A DNA stretch of 64,000 nt, taken from the NCBI GenBank assembly GCA_016938655.1, contig JAFGUG010000023.1:184438-248437 (forward strand), read 5' to 3'. Both the position numbers and the translations under genes were made by a program. The DNA comes from Thiotrichales bacterium. GTDB taxonomy: Bacteria; Pseudomonadota; Gammaproteobacteria; Thiomicrospirales; Thiomicrospiraceae. Each line of letters starts with the position of its first letter. The first letter of the stretch is position 1. The notes under the pieces are model-generated. The model did no database searches and had not been told where the DNA came from. It saw nothing but the letters and a program-made list of their open reading frames with translations. Of the stretch, positions 1-10,633 are shown one piece after another.

Positions 1-1
1 G

Positions 2-100
2 TTCGCCAAAGTTCGCAACCGGCTTAAGCATTGGCCTTTGCAAGGCTGGATACAACGAGCGGAGTTGAACGCCAACCTTAAATGCACGAACATTGAGTAA
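2..100 (+). CDS. C-terminal fragment of an unidentified protein
   Basis: An open frame enters from the left edge and stops with TAA at 98-100, giving 32 residues that end in LNANLKCTNIE. The fragment is basic and contains several Trp and Arg residues (KHWPLQGW), so it reads like a genuine protein end, but it is too short to assign. It converges on the neighbouring receptor gene, leaving about 20 bp between stops. A second frame is also open over most of this stretch, so the call is weak. Confidence 0.35.
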   Translation, partial: FAKVRNRLKHWPLQGWIQRAELNANLKCTNIE

Positions 101-119
101 ACTTAATTAATTGGATGAC

Positions 120-3100
120 TCAATCGAGTTTTTGTAAGGTTTTTGTATAGCGTTGAGTCCAGTTTATGACTTTTTCGGCATGCATCGGCTTCGCAATCGC
201 ATACCCTTGTGCCATATCACAGCCCATCTCTTTTAAGGTCTGTAAATGCTGTTTTGAACTTACCCCCTCAGCAATCACCGTTTTATTCATTGCATGGCCC
301 AAATCAATAATACTGTTGACCATATTTGCATCGCACGCATTTGCAAACATCCCCTCTACAAACGATTGATCGATCTTTAGATAGTCAATTGGCAACTGGC
401 GCAGATGGGTTAACGAGGAGTAACCGGTTCCAAAATCATCCAGAGCGGTTTTAATGCCCACCGCTCTTAAAGCCTCTAAAACCGTCGCGATATTCTCAAA
501 GCTCTCAATACTACTGGATTCCAGCACCTCTATTTCAAGTCGACTCTTTAACGATTTTGGATACAGAGCTAATATCTGGGTCACAACGTCAGTAAAGTTT
601 TCTGCTTTTAAATGGTTCGGGCTAATGTTAATGCTGACCGGCAAATCAAACCCCTGCACCGACCAATCTTGAAGTTGCAGTAACGCCCGATTCATCACCC
701 ACTCACCCAATGCGATCTCTTGCTCGGTGCCATCTAACAACTGCAGCATTTGCCCTAAAGACTCAACCACCCAACCGGGTTTAGCCCAACGAATAAGGGC
801 TTCAAACCCAACCACCTGCAAGGTGTTTAAATCAATTTTGGGCTGATAAAACAACTCAAATTCGTTCTCTATGAGGGCATCGTTAATATCTTTTAAACGC
901 TTTCTTCTGAGCTCTAAATCCAACTCTTGTTGCGCATTAAAGAAGTGATAACGATTTTTACCGTCATTTTTAGCCAAATACATCGACTGATCCGCATGCC
1001 TTAGCAAGGTATCGGCATCGCAATTGTCATCTGGATACAAGGTAATGCCAGCACTTACCGTCACTTGGGCTTTAATCCCGTCAAGTTGTACAAATTGACT
1101 GGTATCCACCAAGACTCGTTGAACAATTGCCTCGCAATGCGTAAATGATTCGATCTGATTGAGCACCAACACAAATTCGTCACCACCCACTCGACTGACC
1201 GTATCCCCCTCACGCACCACGTGCTCCAATCGTCGAGCAATTTCAATTAACAACCGATCGCCTATTTCATGCCCATAGTTATCGTTCACCGGCTTAAAGC
1301 CATCCAAATCTAGAAAAACAATTGCAACATGGGTTTTCAACCGACTCGCCTGATGCAACGCTAACTTAATTCGATCATCCAACAATCGACGATTAGGTAA
1401 CTGCGTGAGCGGATCTAAATAAGCCGCTTTGTGAAGCTGTTGCTCATGCTTTTTAAGGGTCGTGATGTCGGATAACACCGCAATGTAATTGATCAATGTT
1501 TGATTTTCATCACGTACAGCAACCACAGAAATGTGCAGAGCAATCTCTTTACCGTCTGCGGTCTGCGCCCAAATCTCATCGCTAAAATAGTCTGAGTGCT
1601 GCAAATGGCGCAATACCGATACAAAATAGGCACGACATTTTGAAATAAAAGAGAGGTTAAACACTTGCTGACCAAGAATCATGTCATCGGTGAGTGCAAG
1701 CGCATTTTTTAAGGCGAGATTCGCGTTTAACACGGTGCCTTTTGCATCGGCGACAATCACCCCTTCTCGAATGTTCTCTAAGACACTGGCCGCAAGCTTT
1801 AAGGAATGTTCGTGATTTCGTTGCAGGGTGATATCGTGCCCCACACCTAGTATGCCAATAAAATCACCCCACTGATTTTTTACAGGCGATTTATACATTT
1901 GATAGAGAGAACTCTCGCCGTTTGGAAAGGTCAGCCACTCTTCGTTCATGCGCGTCGAATTGTCTTTTTCAGCTAATAAATCATTTTCCCTAAAAAAATC
2001 TGCTTGCGACTTATCCATAAAATCATAGTCGGTTTTGCCTTTAATAGCGTTAAGTGGTACGCCAAAAAAACGTTCAAAAATCGGGTTTGCAAATTGATAA
2101 ACGCCCATGCGATCTTTAAAAAAAACCATACCGGGTAGGTGGCGCAGCAAAGCGTATTGAAAACTGTTTTGCTGATCAAGCTGGACTTGTTTCTCTAAAA
2201 TCTGACGATTACGTTTGTCCAATAGAACAGAGAAAAGCACGACCAACAACATAATGGTCATAAACAAAATAATTGGCAACTTATACTGATTCCAAACATC
2301 TTCAAACGCCACCACCGGCACTTTATCAAATGGCTCTAGCCGCAAGTCTTTCATCTGTTCAAGTAAGCTTAGATAACTCGATGGAATATCAAAACCATAA
2401 ATCCCCGCCCGCTGAGCCACTTCGTCTTCTGGGTTTAAACTTAATAGCGCGGAGGCTATTTTTCGGGTCAAATCCCTAGGTAGGTGCGGCAAAGCAATCA
2501 TCGGCCATTCGGGGTAAAGATGGGTGGAGACCGCAAACGGATAACCGGGTAAATTTTGACGATTCATCACTTCAATTTGAGTCAGGTCTAATTTGCCTTC
2601 GGCAGCCATCTGCTCAAGCACACCAGAACGAACAAACCCAACATCCGCCGAGCCATTCAACACATGTTCAACCACCTTATCGTGGGGTGAACCCGTGTAA
2701 TGAATGTTTAAATCTTGAACGTCAATATTATTTAAATTGAGCTCAATCGCTTGAGCAATAAACCCACCTAAATAGATTGGGCCTAATGAAGCGATGGTTT
2801 GATGCTTTAGATTTTTAAGTGTTTGAATATCGGTACGAGATTTAAGGCGAAATATTACCCCACCAAGTGTATTAACCGGCACCCCATTTTCTGAACGAAT
2901 CAAGGTGGCCAATAACCCTGTTAAAGGCTTATCTTCACGTAACTTTAAAAAGTGTGGAGGGGTGGTAAAGAGTAAATCAATTCGATTCTGATTAAGTGCT
3001 TGTGAAATTTCATCTTGATTAAGCACCAAAACCTTAACTTGATAGCCGGGCAATTTTTGTGATAAAAACACCTCAAACGGCTGCCAGCGTTGTTGCATAA

Positions 3101-3242
3101 TTTCAGAGGGTCGGTACGAAAAAACGCCAATATTCAGGGGTTCATCCGCCCAACTTACCCAAGGCAACAAACTTAGAATAAGCGTCAATAACACAGTACG
3201 TGTTCTGGTGGATTGAGTTATTTTAGAAGTGGTTAAATGCAT
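120..3242 (-). CDS. PhnD-like sensor / PAS-PAS-GGDEF-EAL cyclic-di-GMP enzyme
   Basis: This 1040-residue inner-membrane protein probably makes and/or degrades cyclic di-GMP in response to a periplasmic ligand. After a signal segment (about residues 15-32) comes a PhnD/phosphonate-binding-type periplasmic domain (about 35-290). A membrane helix follows at about 320-342, then two PAS domains (about 360-600), GGDEF (motif near residue 687) and EAL (EALIR near 813). The cyclase motif RVGGDEF is intact and is preceded five residues upstream by an RxxD inhibitory site (REGD). The EAL domain keeps DDFGTGYSS, LKIDQSF and IAEGV, so both activities look possible. It starts 3 bp after the stop of the upstream binding-lipoprotein gene, implying one operon and perhaps one signalling pathway. 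The ligand is unknown. Confidence 0.93.
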   Translation of the reverse strand: MHLTTSKITQSTRTRTVLLTLILSLLPWVSWADEPLNIGVFSYRPSEIMQQRWQPFEVFLSQKLPGYQVKVLVLNQDEISQALNQNRIDLLFTTPPHFLKLREDKPLTGLLATLIRSENGVPVNTLGGVIFRLKSRTDIQTLKNLKHQTIASLGPIYLGGFIAQAIELNLNNIDVQDLNIHYTGSPHDKVVEHVLNGSADVGFVRSGVLEQMAAEGKLDLTQIEVMNRQNLPGYPFAVSTHLYPEWPMIALPHLPRDLTRKIASALLSLNPEDEVAQRAGIYGFDIPSSYLSLLEQMKDLRLEPFDKVPVVAFEDVWNQYKLPIILFMTIMLLVVLFSVLLDKRNRQILEKQVQLDQQNSFQYALLRHLPGMVFFKDRMGVYQFANPIFERFFGVPLNAIKGKTDYDFMDKSQADFFRENDLLAEKDNSTRMNEEWLTFPNGESSLYQMYKSPVKNQWGDFIGILGVGHDITLQRNHEHSLKLAASVLENIREGVIVADAKGTVLNANLALKNALALTDDMILGQQVFNLSFISKCRAYFVSVLRHLQHSDYFSDEIWAQTADGKEIALHISVVAVRDENQTLINYIAVLSDITTLKKHEQQLHKAAYLDPLTQLPNRRLLDDRIKLALHQASRLKTHVAIVFLDLDGFKPVNDNYGHEIGDRLLIEIARRLEHVVREGDTVSRVGGDEFVLVLNQIESFTHCEAIVQRVLVDTSQFVQLDGIKAQVTVSAGITLYPDDNCDADTLLRHADQSMYLAKNDGKNRYHFFNAQQELDLELRRKRLKDINDALIENEFELFYQPKIDLNTLQVVGFEALIRWAKPGWVVESLGQMLQLLDGTEQEIALGEWVMNRALLQLQDWSVQGFDLPVSINISPNHLKAENFTDVVTQILALYPKSLKSRLEIEVLESSSIESFENIATVLEALRAVGIKTALDDFGTGYSSLTHLRQLPIDYLKIDQSFVEGMFANACDANMVNSIIDLGHAMNKTVIAEGVSSKQHLQTLKEMGCDMAQGYAIAKPMHAEKVINWTQRYTKTLQKLD

Positions 3243-3245
3243 AAC

Positions 3246-4208
3246 TTAAGTGTGCCTGAGATAATGATTGCTCACTAAGCCCTGTAAATCATCTGGCTGA
3301 CTGACACTACCTTGCTGTTGCATTAACTGACTTAACTCAGCCGCAACCTGAACCAATCGGCCACCCTCGGCTAGAAAATCAACGTTCAAGGAACGCGAAG
3401 GCAACTGCAAACCGCTGTACGCCTTTAGCACTTCGTCCCCCGTTAAGCTCAAGGAGACCGCCAAACGATAAGCGGTGTCGGCTGGATTTTTAATAAACCG
3501 ATCAAGCGCTTTAAAATGGCCATCTATTAACTCCATGACGTGCGATTCTTGTAAGGGTAACCGGTCACTTCGAACCGCTAACACATCAAAAATGGTTTCT
3601 GGCATCTGTCGACTATCAAACAGCCGCTTGCCGCCCAGCTCAAGTAACTTACTGGCTTGCGGTTCATAGGTGATAACGGCATCCACTTGGTTTTGTTGCC
3701 AAGCGTCCACTTGCTGAAGAATCGGCACCGGCACAATCGTCACCTCTTGCCGAGACAGGCCTGCTTGTTTTAAGAGTTTATTGAGAATGAGATTACTCAG
3801 TGTTGAGTCTTCAGAACCAATACGTTGACCTTTAAGGCCTTGAAGAGAGGTAATAGAGCGTTTTGCAACCAGCATATCTGCACCCGATGAGATATCAAAT
3901 ACCATAACCACTTTTAACGGTGCGCCCAGTGACCGACAAAGTATAACCTCGTCCAAGGTTAAGGCTGCGGCATCCACTTGCCCAGTAATAATCGCTTCCA
4001 TTGATTCAAAGCCCGATGGGGTTTTTAGAAACGCAACTGAATCACTCTTATAAAAACCCGACTGCTGGGCAAACCCAATAAACTCATAACCCGGCCAGAC
4101 ATGACGGGCAACACTTAAAGGCGGTGCGTTTGAACAGCCAGAAAGCGCCACAGCTCCAAGCGGTACAAGCAGAGAAGTGCGTAAGAATTGTCGACGACTG
4201 ATTGGCAT
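3246..4208 (-). CDS. NMT1/ThiY-like periplasmic binding lipoprotein
   Basis: This 320-residue protein is an ABC-type substrate-binding protein of the NMT1/SsuA/ThiY fold. The N-terminus carries a twin-arginine motif (SRRQFLR) followed by a hydrophobic stretch and a lipobox (LSGC, Cys25), so it is probably Tat-exported and lipidated. The body has the family pattern: GYEFIGFAQQSGFY near the start, GQVDAAALTLDE, and GLKGQRIG about mid-protein. Relatives bind nitrate, sulfonates, taurine or pyrimidine precursors, and the ligand here cannot be read from sequence. No permease or ATPase gene is adjacent. The only partner is the downstream GGDEF-EAL receptor, 3 bp away, suggesting a sensory rather than a transport role (inference). 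Confidence 0.88.
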   Translation of the reverse strand: MPISRRQFLRTSLLVPLGAVALSGCSNAPPLSVARHVWPGYEFIGFAQQSGFYKSDSVAFLKTPSGFESMEAIITGQVDAAALTLDEVILCRSLGAPLKVVMVFDISSGADMLVAKRSITSLQGLKGQRIGSEDSTLSNLILNKLLKQAGLSRQEVTIVPVPILQQVDAWQQNQVDAVITYEPQASKLLELGGKRLFDSRQMPETIFDVLAVRSDRLPLQESHVMELIDGHFKALDRFIKNPADTAYRLAVSLSLTGDEVLKAYSGLQLPSRSLNVDFLAEGGRLVQVAAELSQLMQQQGSVSQPDDLQGLVSNHYLRHT

Positions 4209-4346
4209 AATGCGTTTAACAAGGCCTAAATGTTTAAAGTGTTTTCACTGGCTAACTTAGAGTATATACAGAGATAAATCATTGATAATAATCCATACTA
4301 TTAGCACTAAAGCGTAATGTCCAGCAAATAAAACCCCAGTAAAAAG

Positions 4347-6275
<1,929 letters not shown>

Positions 6276-6296
6276 TCAAAATCATATCATACAATT

Positions 6297-6947
6297 ATGC
6301 CAAATCGAGACTACCATCAAGAACGACGCGATTATGAGTTTGCCGAGCTCAATCGCAGTGCCTTAAATAGCAATCCATTTGCTCAGTTTTCAGCGTGGAT
6401 GGACCAAGCGGTTCAACAAAAGATTATGGATCCAACCGCTATGTCGGTATCCACTGTCAGCGCCAATGGCCAGCCGCATAGTCGAGTAGTATTGCTGAAA
6501 GCCTTTGCAGAAGACGGGTTTGTTTTTTACAGTCATTACGACAGTGCCAAGGGCATGCAAATAGAAACCAACAATCAAGTCGCTCTGCTGTTTTTCTGGC
6601 CAGAGATGGATCGTCAAATTCGCATTGAAGGCACCATCAGTAAAATCCCCCTTGAACAATCCGAACATTACTTTCAAAGTCGACCACGCGACAGTCAATT
6701 ATCGGCTTATATCTCGCAACAAAGTAAGGCCGTTAAAAACCGAGCAGAACTGGAGGGCAACTTAGCCAATGCCACCGAAGATTTTGCGGGCGAAGACATT
6801 CCACACCCACCGCACTGGGGCGGCTATAAAGTCACCCCAACACTGTTTGAGTTTTGGCAAGGGCGACCTAGCCGGTTGCATGACCGTTTTCAATTTAGCC
6901 AACCTAAAAATCAACAGGCTTGGACAATTGAGCGTTTAGCCCCGTAA
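6297..6947 (+). CDS. pdxH: Pyridoxamine/pyridoxine 5'-phosphate oxidase
   Basis: PdxH is the FMN-dependent oxidase that converts pyridoxine or pyridoxamine 5'-phosphate to pyridoxal 5'-phosphate, the last step of vitamin B6 synthesis and salvage. Family motifs are plain: DPTAMSVSTV, SRVVLLK, FYSHYDSAKG, the phosphate/FMN segment SRPRDSQLSAYISQQS, and the C-terminal FWQGRPSRLHDRF and ERLAP. I chose the ATG at 6297 (216 residues) because it matches the usual 212-218 length. An in-frame GTG at 6261 would add 12 residues with no family counterpart. Neither start has a good Shine-Dalgarno. It is divergent from parE, whose start is only 63 bp away. Confidence 0.93.
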   Translation: MPNRDYHQERRDYEFAELNRSALNSNPFAQFSAWMDQAVQQKIMDPTAMSVSTVSANGQPHSRVVLLKAFAEDGFVFYSHYDSAKGMQIETNNQVALLFFWPEMDRQIRIEGTISKIPLEQSEHYFQSRPRDSQLSAYISQQSKAVKNRAELEGNLANATEDFAGEDIPHPPHWGGYKVTPTLFEFWQGRPSRLHDRFQFSQPKNQQAWTIERLAP

Positions 6948-6993
6948 GCGGCCATCTTATCAAAGCAATGACATACAAAAGAAAACCACAAAC

Positions 6994-7728
6994 ATGACCT
7001 TCCCTCCCCTCTGTTCTAGCTGGCAAGCCGTGATTGGCGAAGCGTTTAGCCAACCTTATATGCAACGCTTACTGGCGTTTTTGCAAACTGAGCAGGCCTG
7101 CCAAAAACAGATTTTGCCTCCGAAAACTGATTGGTTTAACGCCTTAAATAGCACACCTTTTGAACAGGTTAAGGTGGTGATTTTAGGCCAAGACCCTTAC
7201 CCTACCCCGGGGCACGGACACGGTTTGTGTTTCTCGGTGATGCCAGAGGTGTCGCCCCTGCCAAAATCGTTACTGAACATCAACAAAGAACTGTTAAGTG
7301 ATTTAAATATTGATAACAGTACTAACGGATTTTTGCAACCCTGGGCAGAGCAAGGCGTGCTGTTGATTAATGCGGTATTAACGGTGGAAGCTGGTAAAGC
7401 GAATGCCCATCAAAACAAGGGGTGGGAACCGTTTACCGATGCGATTATTCAAGCGATAAACAATCGTAAAGAGCATTGTGTGTTTATTTTGTGGGGCAGT
7501 TATGCTCAAAAGAAAGGGCGGTTTATTGATCGAGAAAAACACTTGGTCTTAGAGGCCGTGCACCCTTCACCACTTTCGGCTTATCGTGGCTTTTTTGGCA
7601 GCCAGCCCTTCTCTAAAACCAATCGTTACCTAACTGAACACGGCCTTTCGCCTATTAACTGGCAACTGCCTGATTATCAACATGCAGGTACTCAAGCCCT
7701 CCCCCCAGAACAAGGGCAGCTTTTTTAG
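6994..7728 (+). CDS. ung: Uracil-DNA glycosylase (family 1)
   Basis: Ung removes uracil from DNA to start base-excision repair. The 244-residue protein contains the water-activating motif GQDPYP near residue 68 and the downstream LLINAVLTVE strand. The C-terminal DNA-intercalation loop HPSPLSAYRGFFG is also present. It is a little longer than the E. coli enzyme (229) because of a short polar tail ending in PEQGQLF. It follows pdxH by 46 bp on the same strand and may be co-transcribed. The start region lacks a strong Shine-Dalgarno. One copy of the CAGGCCTG palindrome lies inside the gene at 7093-7100. Confidence 0.96.
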   Translation: MTFPPLCSSWQAVIGEAFSQPYMQRLLAFLQTEQACQKQILPPKTDWFNALNSTPFEQVKVVILGQDPYPTPGHGHGLCFSVMPEVSPLPKSLLNINKELLSDLNIDNSTNGFLQPWAEQGVLLINAVLTVEAGKANAHQNKGWEPFTDAIIQAINNRKEHCVFILWGSYAQKKGRFIDREKHLVLEAVHPSPLSAYRGFFGSQPFSKTNRYLTEHGLSPINWQLPDYQHAGTQALPPEQGQLF

Positions 7729-7730
7729 GC

Positions 7731-7754
7731 AAAAAAATCCCCCAATAAAGGGGG
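7731..7754 (-). terminator. Rho-independent terminator of the DUF2189 operon
   Basis: CCCCC (7739-7743) and GGGGG (7750-7754) form a stem with a 6-base loop. On the minus strand it is followed by a run of seven T (7737-7731). It lies about 50 bp beyond the stop of the small minus-strand gene and only a few bases from the ung stop, so it may also limit convergent transcription. Confidence 0.8.
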
Positions 7755-7807
7755 AAGAGCAAAACAATTCATTAAAAACCTCTTAGCAAATACAGTTCTT
7801 GTATCGG

Positions 7808-8044
7808 TTATAAGCCACGAACCATCTTGGCGCAAGGTTTATTAGATTGAGCAGCTGCGGTTTCATACGCAATTTCAAGGGCCAATGCTTGATAAGCATC
7901 ACGGTAACTCTTACCGCTTTCCACAAGTTGCGCATACTGCTGCTGAACATCGGCTTGATTCGTACCGTTTTGTTGCGCGGTATAGCCTGCTTGAGCAAAG
8001 CCAAGTAAGGCAACAAAACTGATTGTTACAATAGATGATTTCAT
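7808..8044 (-). CDS. Small exported protein of unknown function (78 aa)
   Basis: I do not recognise this 78-residue protein. It begins with a clear Sec signal peptide (MKSSIVTISFVALLGFAQA, probable cleavage after AQA). That leaves a mature peptide of about 60 residues, polar and Gln/Ala-rich, with a single Cys near the C-terminus (NKPCAKMVRGL). A good ribosome site (GAGGAT, about 7 bases before the ATG) and the terminator just downstream support a real gene. It follows the DUF2189 membrane-protein gene by 27 bp and is probably translated from the same mRNA. Its partner or role is unknown. An overlapping 77-codon frame in the same region lacks these properties and was rejected. Confidence 0.7.
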   Translation of the reverse strand: MKSSIVTISFVALLGFAQAGYTAQQNGTNQADVQQQYAQLVESGKSYRDAYQALALEIAYETAAAQSNKPCAKMVRGL

Positions 8045-8071
8045 CGTTCTATCCTCACTATTTTCCGATTA

Positions 8072-8914
8072 CTAAAGTTGCAACCCTGATTTAGATTTTG
8101 CAATTTCATCGTCTACTTCAATTAAGTCATTAAACGCGTGCCAACTTGCATAGCCTAATAGCGGCATTACAACCAACATGGCTAAACCAAAAGTGACAAT
8201 TCCGAGTGTGACCAGTGCACCGATTGTGAGTGCCCAAACGGCCATTACCAATTTGTTTTCCATGACCACCTGGAAGCTTAATACCATTGAAGAAATTAAC
8301 CCGGCTTTGTTATCACGTAACAAGAGTGGAATGGTTACCACACTGATTGCAAATACAAATGCCGCAACCACTGCTGCTGATGCTAAAAAGATTCCCATAA
8401 AGGTCATACCTAAATCCGAACCTATAAAACTCATGACACCTTCATCAGGGTTGACAATTAACAGCCCATTTGAACCGACATAAGAGACGATTAACGGAAC
8501 AATTCGTGCCCAAATTGCAATGATGACCCCTAACGCGAGTGCAAACAGTGCAAAATCAGTCGGGTTTCTTCGCCACGCAAACAGTGAGCGGAACAGATCC
8601 GGTGAATCCCCTCTTGAGAGCTGACAAGAAATGGCATACAAGCCAATCGCAAGGAATGGCGATAAGATTACAAAGAACGTTGCGATTTGAAACATCACAA
8701 CCGGTTGGTTACTAAACGCGGCGTAAACAAGTAGCACCGAAAGTGCCATAACAGATCCATAGAATAAGGATGCCATGGGCGCATGCGCCATGTCCATCCA
8801 GCCCTTTTTCAACCAAGTCCCGATATTGGCGACGGTCACATCTCTAGAAACAATGTGTTCACCACTTTCAGTGTAATGGTCATGCTTTGCATGTGTTGCA
8901 ATTGAATGTGCCAT
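8072..8914 (-). CDS. DUF2189 family integral membrane protein
   Basis: This 280-residue membrane protein fits the DUF2189 family, whose function is not established to my knowledge. After a His-rich hydrophilic N-terminus comes the family-like segment TVANIGTWLKKGWMDM. About six hydrophobic helices follow: ASLFYGSVMALSVLLVYAAF, the FQIATFFVILSPFLAIGLY stretch, FALFALALGVIIAIWA, and others to about residue 260. The start has a strong GAGGAG ribosome site. It heads a two-gene unit with the small exported protein. In other Proteobacteria relatives occur near respiratory oxidase genes (recollection, not shown here). Confidence 0.8.
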   Translation of the reverse strand: MAHSIATHAKHDHYTESGEHIVSRDVTVANIGTWLKKGWMDMAHAPMASLFYGSVMALSVLLVYAAFSNQPVVMFQIATFFVILSPFLAIGLYAISCQLSRGDSPDLFRSLFAWRRNPTDFALFALALGVIIAIWARIVPLIVSYVGSNGLLIVNPDEGVMSFIGSDLGMTFMGIFLASAAVVAAFVFAISVVTIPLLLRDNKAGLISSMVLSFQVVMENKLVMAVWALTIGALVTLGIVTFGLAMLVVMPLLGYASWHAFNDLIEVDDEIAKSKSGLQL

Positions 8915-9301
8915 GCTAACCTCCTCGTCCTAAGACAGCTTTATTGAATGGCTAATTCGTAAAGACCAACTAAATTAGTCAACCTTGAATATAGTTATAC
9001 ATGAACTACACAAAAAAGTACAAATTTATTTTATCTATGACTAAGCAAAGAGCCATTTATAAATTAAATCAAAGTATTTCAGCCATTTACATTAGGATTT
9101 AATTATATTCAGAACCTATAAGCTTTACAGGGTGTATAAGTTTTGATCAATTCTTTATAAACCTTTAACAAAGTATGAACAGCCACTTTGCATCAATCAA
9201 AATAAAAAATAACGTTTGATGTCCATAAACTAAAAAGACCCACTCAATTAAAATTGAGCAGGCCTGCTGACTTTTAAAACCCAAATTGTAAATGGCGTCT
9301 T
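8915..9301. other. 387-bp AT-rich intergenic region upstream of DUF2189 gene
   Basis: This gap must carry the promoter of the DUF2189 gene and the 3' end of the plsC transcript. No open frame of note is present. Near plsC it holds an inverted repeat CTCAAT-TAAA-ATTGAG (9243-9258) directly abutting an AGCAGGCCTGCT element. On the minus strand this is followed by a short T-rich stretch, so it probably ends the plsC message. I could not pick a convincing promoter. Confidence 0.5.
9257..9268. repeat. AGCAGGCCTGCT palindrome, intergenic copy
   Basis: A perfect 12-bp palindrome about 33 bp past the plsC stop. Its right flank (GACTTTTAAAA) is shared with the copy at 21810. Confidence 0.85.
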
Positions 9302-10006
9302 TTAGAGCGCTTGCTGAAACCAATCGGCTATTTTTTCATTTAACTCTGCCGTTTTCATCTCAGTCATATCCAGTGGTTCACTAATATATACGTCGATGAT
9401 ACCTGGTCGTTTCAAAAAACTGTTTTTGGGCCAGCAAGTGCCGGCATTGTGTGCCACCAAATAAACAGGCACCTTGGCTTTAGAGGCCAGCATCGCACCG
9501 CCAATGTTAATTTTACCTAACTCTCCCGACGGCATACGGGTGCCTTCAGGAAACACCACCACCCAGTCGTCGCCGTGCAAACGCTCCACGCCCTCTTTTA
9601 ACATTTGATTTAACGCTTGGCGTCCGGCTGAACGGTCAATTGCAATTGGGTTTAATAGCGACATGCCCCAACCAAAAAATGGAATTTTAAGCAGTTCGCG
9701 TTTTAAAACATAAGCATGACGTGGAAAAATCTGCTGAAACGCTAAGGTTTCCCAAGCCGATTCATGACGCGACAAAATCAGACCGGTTTTGCTGGTGTCA
9801 ATGTGTTCCGCACCATGCACTCGGTACTTCACACCACAAGTAATACGCAACCAAACCAAACAAAACCGCGCCCAATAATGCATAAAGGCATAACGAGCTT
9901 TAAACGAAAACGGACGAGTTAACTGACCCAGCACCGAAAACAGAACCAAGGTCACACCTTGCCCAATTGCAAATAACAACGAACGAATAAACCAAATTAC
10001 TTTCAT
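9302..10006 (-). CDS. plsC: 1-acylglycerol-3-phosphate O-acyltransferase (PlsC family)
   Basis: PlsC-type enzymes add the second acyl chain to make phosphatidic acid at the inner membrane. The 234-residue protein has an N-terminal hydrophobic helix (about 4-22). The acyltransferase HX4D-like block reads SRHESAWET, with Glu in place of the usual Asp. The second block is FPEGTRMPSGE. HESAWE-type variants are, to my knowledge, common in this subfamily, so activity is likely. The start overlaps the end of gmhB by 4 bp (ATGA type), indicating translational coupling. The pairing of plsC with gmhB suggests shared supply of envelope lipids and LPS core. Confidence 0.9.
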   Translation of the reverse strand: MKVIWFIRSLLFAIGQGVTLVLFSVLGQLTRPFSFKARYAFMHYWARFCLVWLRITCGVKYRVHGAEHIDTSKTGLILSRHESAWETLAFQQIFPRHAYVLKRELLKIPFFGWGMSLLNPIAIDRSAGRQALNQMLKEGVERLHGDDWVVVFPEGTRMPSGELGKINIGGAMLASKAKVPVYLVAHNAGTCWPKNSFLKRPGIIDVYISEPLDMTEMKTAELNEKIADWFQQAL

Positions 10007-10545
10007 TTTAAAATTGTCTCCACAACCGCTAATAAATTTTCGTACACCGGAATCTCTTTCAAAATAGGGTCTTGGGTCAATAGCGTCCGTTCGCCTTTGC
10101 CTGTTCGAACCAAGTAAGGCTGCATCCCTTTTGCTAAAGCCACCTTCATATCCGCTAACGTATCGCCAACCATTGGCGCCCCTTCCAAAGAGAGGTCAAA
10201 ACGATTTTCAATCGCCTGTAACATACCGGTAGCCGGTTTACGACAAGCCGAGTTGTCATCACTCAAGTAGGGCGAGTAATTAATCCAGTCAACCTTTGCA
10301 TCATAAGCGGCAAGCAGGCTTTGCATCTTTTGATGCATGGCACCTAACGTTGCACGCGTATAGTAGCCACGACGAATACCCGATTGATTGGTTGCAATTG
10401 CAACCGTCCAACCCGCTTTTTTTAACCGTGCAATGGCCTCAATACTGCCAGGTACTGGAATCCATTCATCGACGGTTTTAATAAACGCATCGGAATCTTC
10501 ATTAATAACACCATCGCGATCTAATACTATTATTTTTTGATTCAC
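10003..10545 (-). CDS. gmhB: D-glycero-beta-D-manno-heptose-1,7-bisphosphate 7-phosphatase
   Basis: GmhB removes the C7 phosphate from heptose 1,7-bisphosphate on the way to ADP-heptose for LPS inner core. The 180-residue HAD-superfamily protein shows the nucleophile motif LDRDGVIN at the N-terminus and the ATNQSGIRRGYY loop. It then has SACRKPATGML and the terminal acidic motif MVGDTLADMKVA. The start is GTG at 10545-10543. The gene is followed immediately by plsC with a 4-bp overlap. The length is close to the family's usual 180-190. Confidence 0.93.
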   Translation of the reverse strand: MNQKIIVLDRDGVINEDSDAFIKTVDEWIPVPGSIEAIARLKKAGWTVAIATNQSGIRRGYYTRATLGAMHQKMQSLLAAYDAKVDWINYSPYLSDDNSACRKPATGMLQAIENRFDLSLEGAPMVGDTLADMKVALAKGMQPYLVRTGKGERTLLTQDPILKEIPVYENLLAVVETILK

Positions 10546-10582
10546 TTTACTGTATCCAATACTCTATCTCTTAAAACACAAA

Positions 10583-10600
10583 TTCCCGCCAAGGCGGGAA
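10583..10600 (-). terminator. Hairpin downstream of glyS
   Basis: TTCCCGCC-AA-GGCGGGAA is a perfect 18-bp inverted repeat about 35 bp beyond the glyS stop. On the minus strand it is followed by TTTGTGTTTT, which makes it a plausible rho-independent terminator for glyQS. Confidence 0.65.
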
Positions 10601-10633
10601 CTTATGAAGTCGTTCAATTAAATGCAACCAGCC

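Noticed and set aside
7783..8016. A 77-codon minus-strand frame overlapping the small exported protein
   Set aside because: It lacks a signal peptide and ribosome site; the overlapping 78-residue frame has both.
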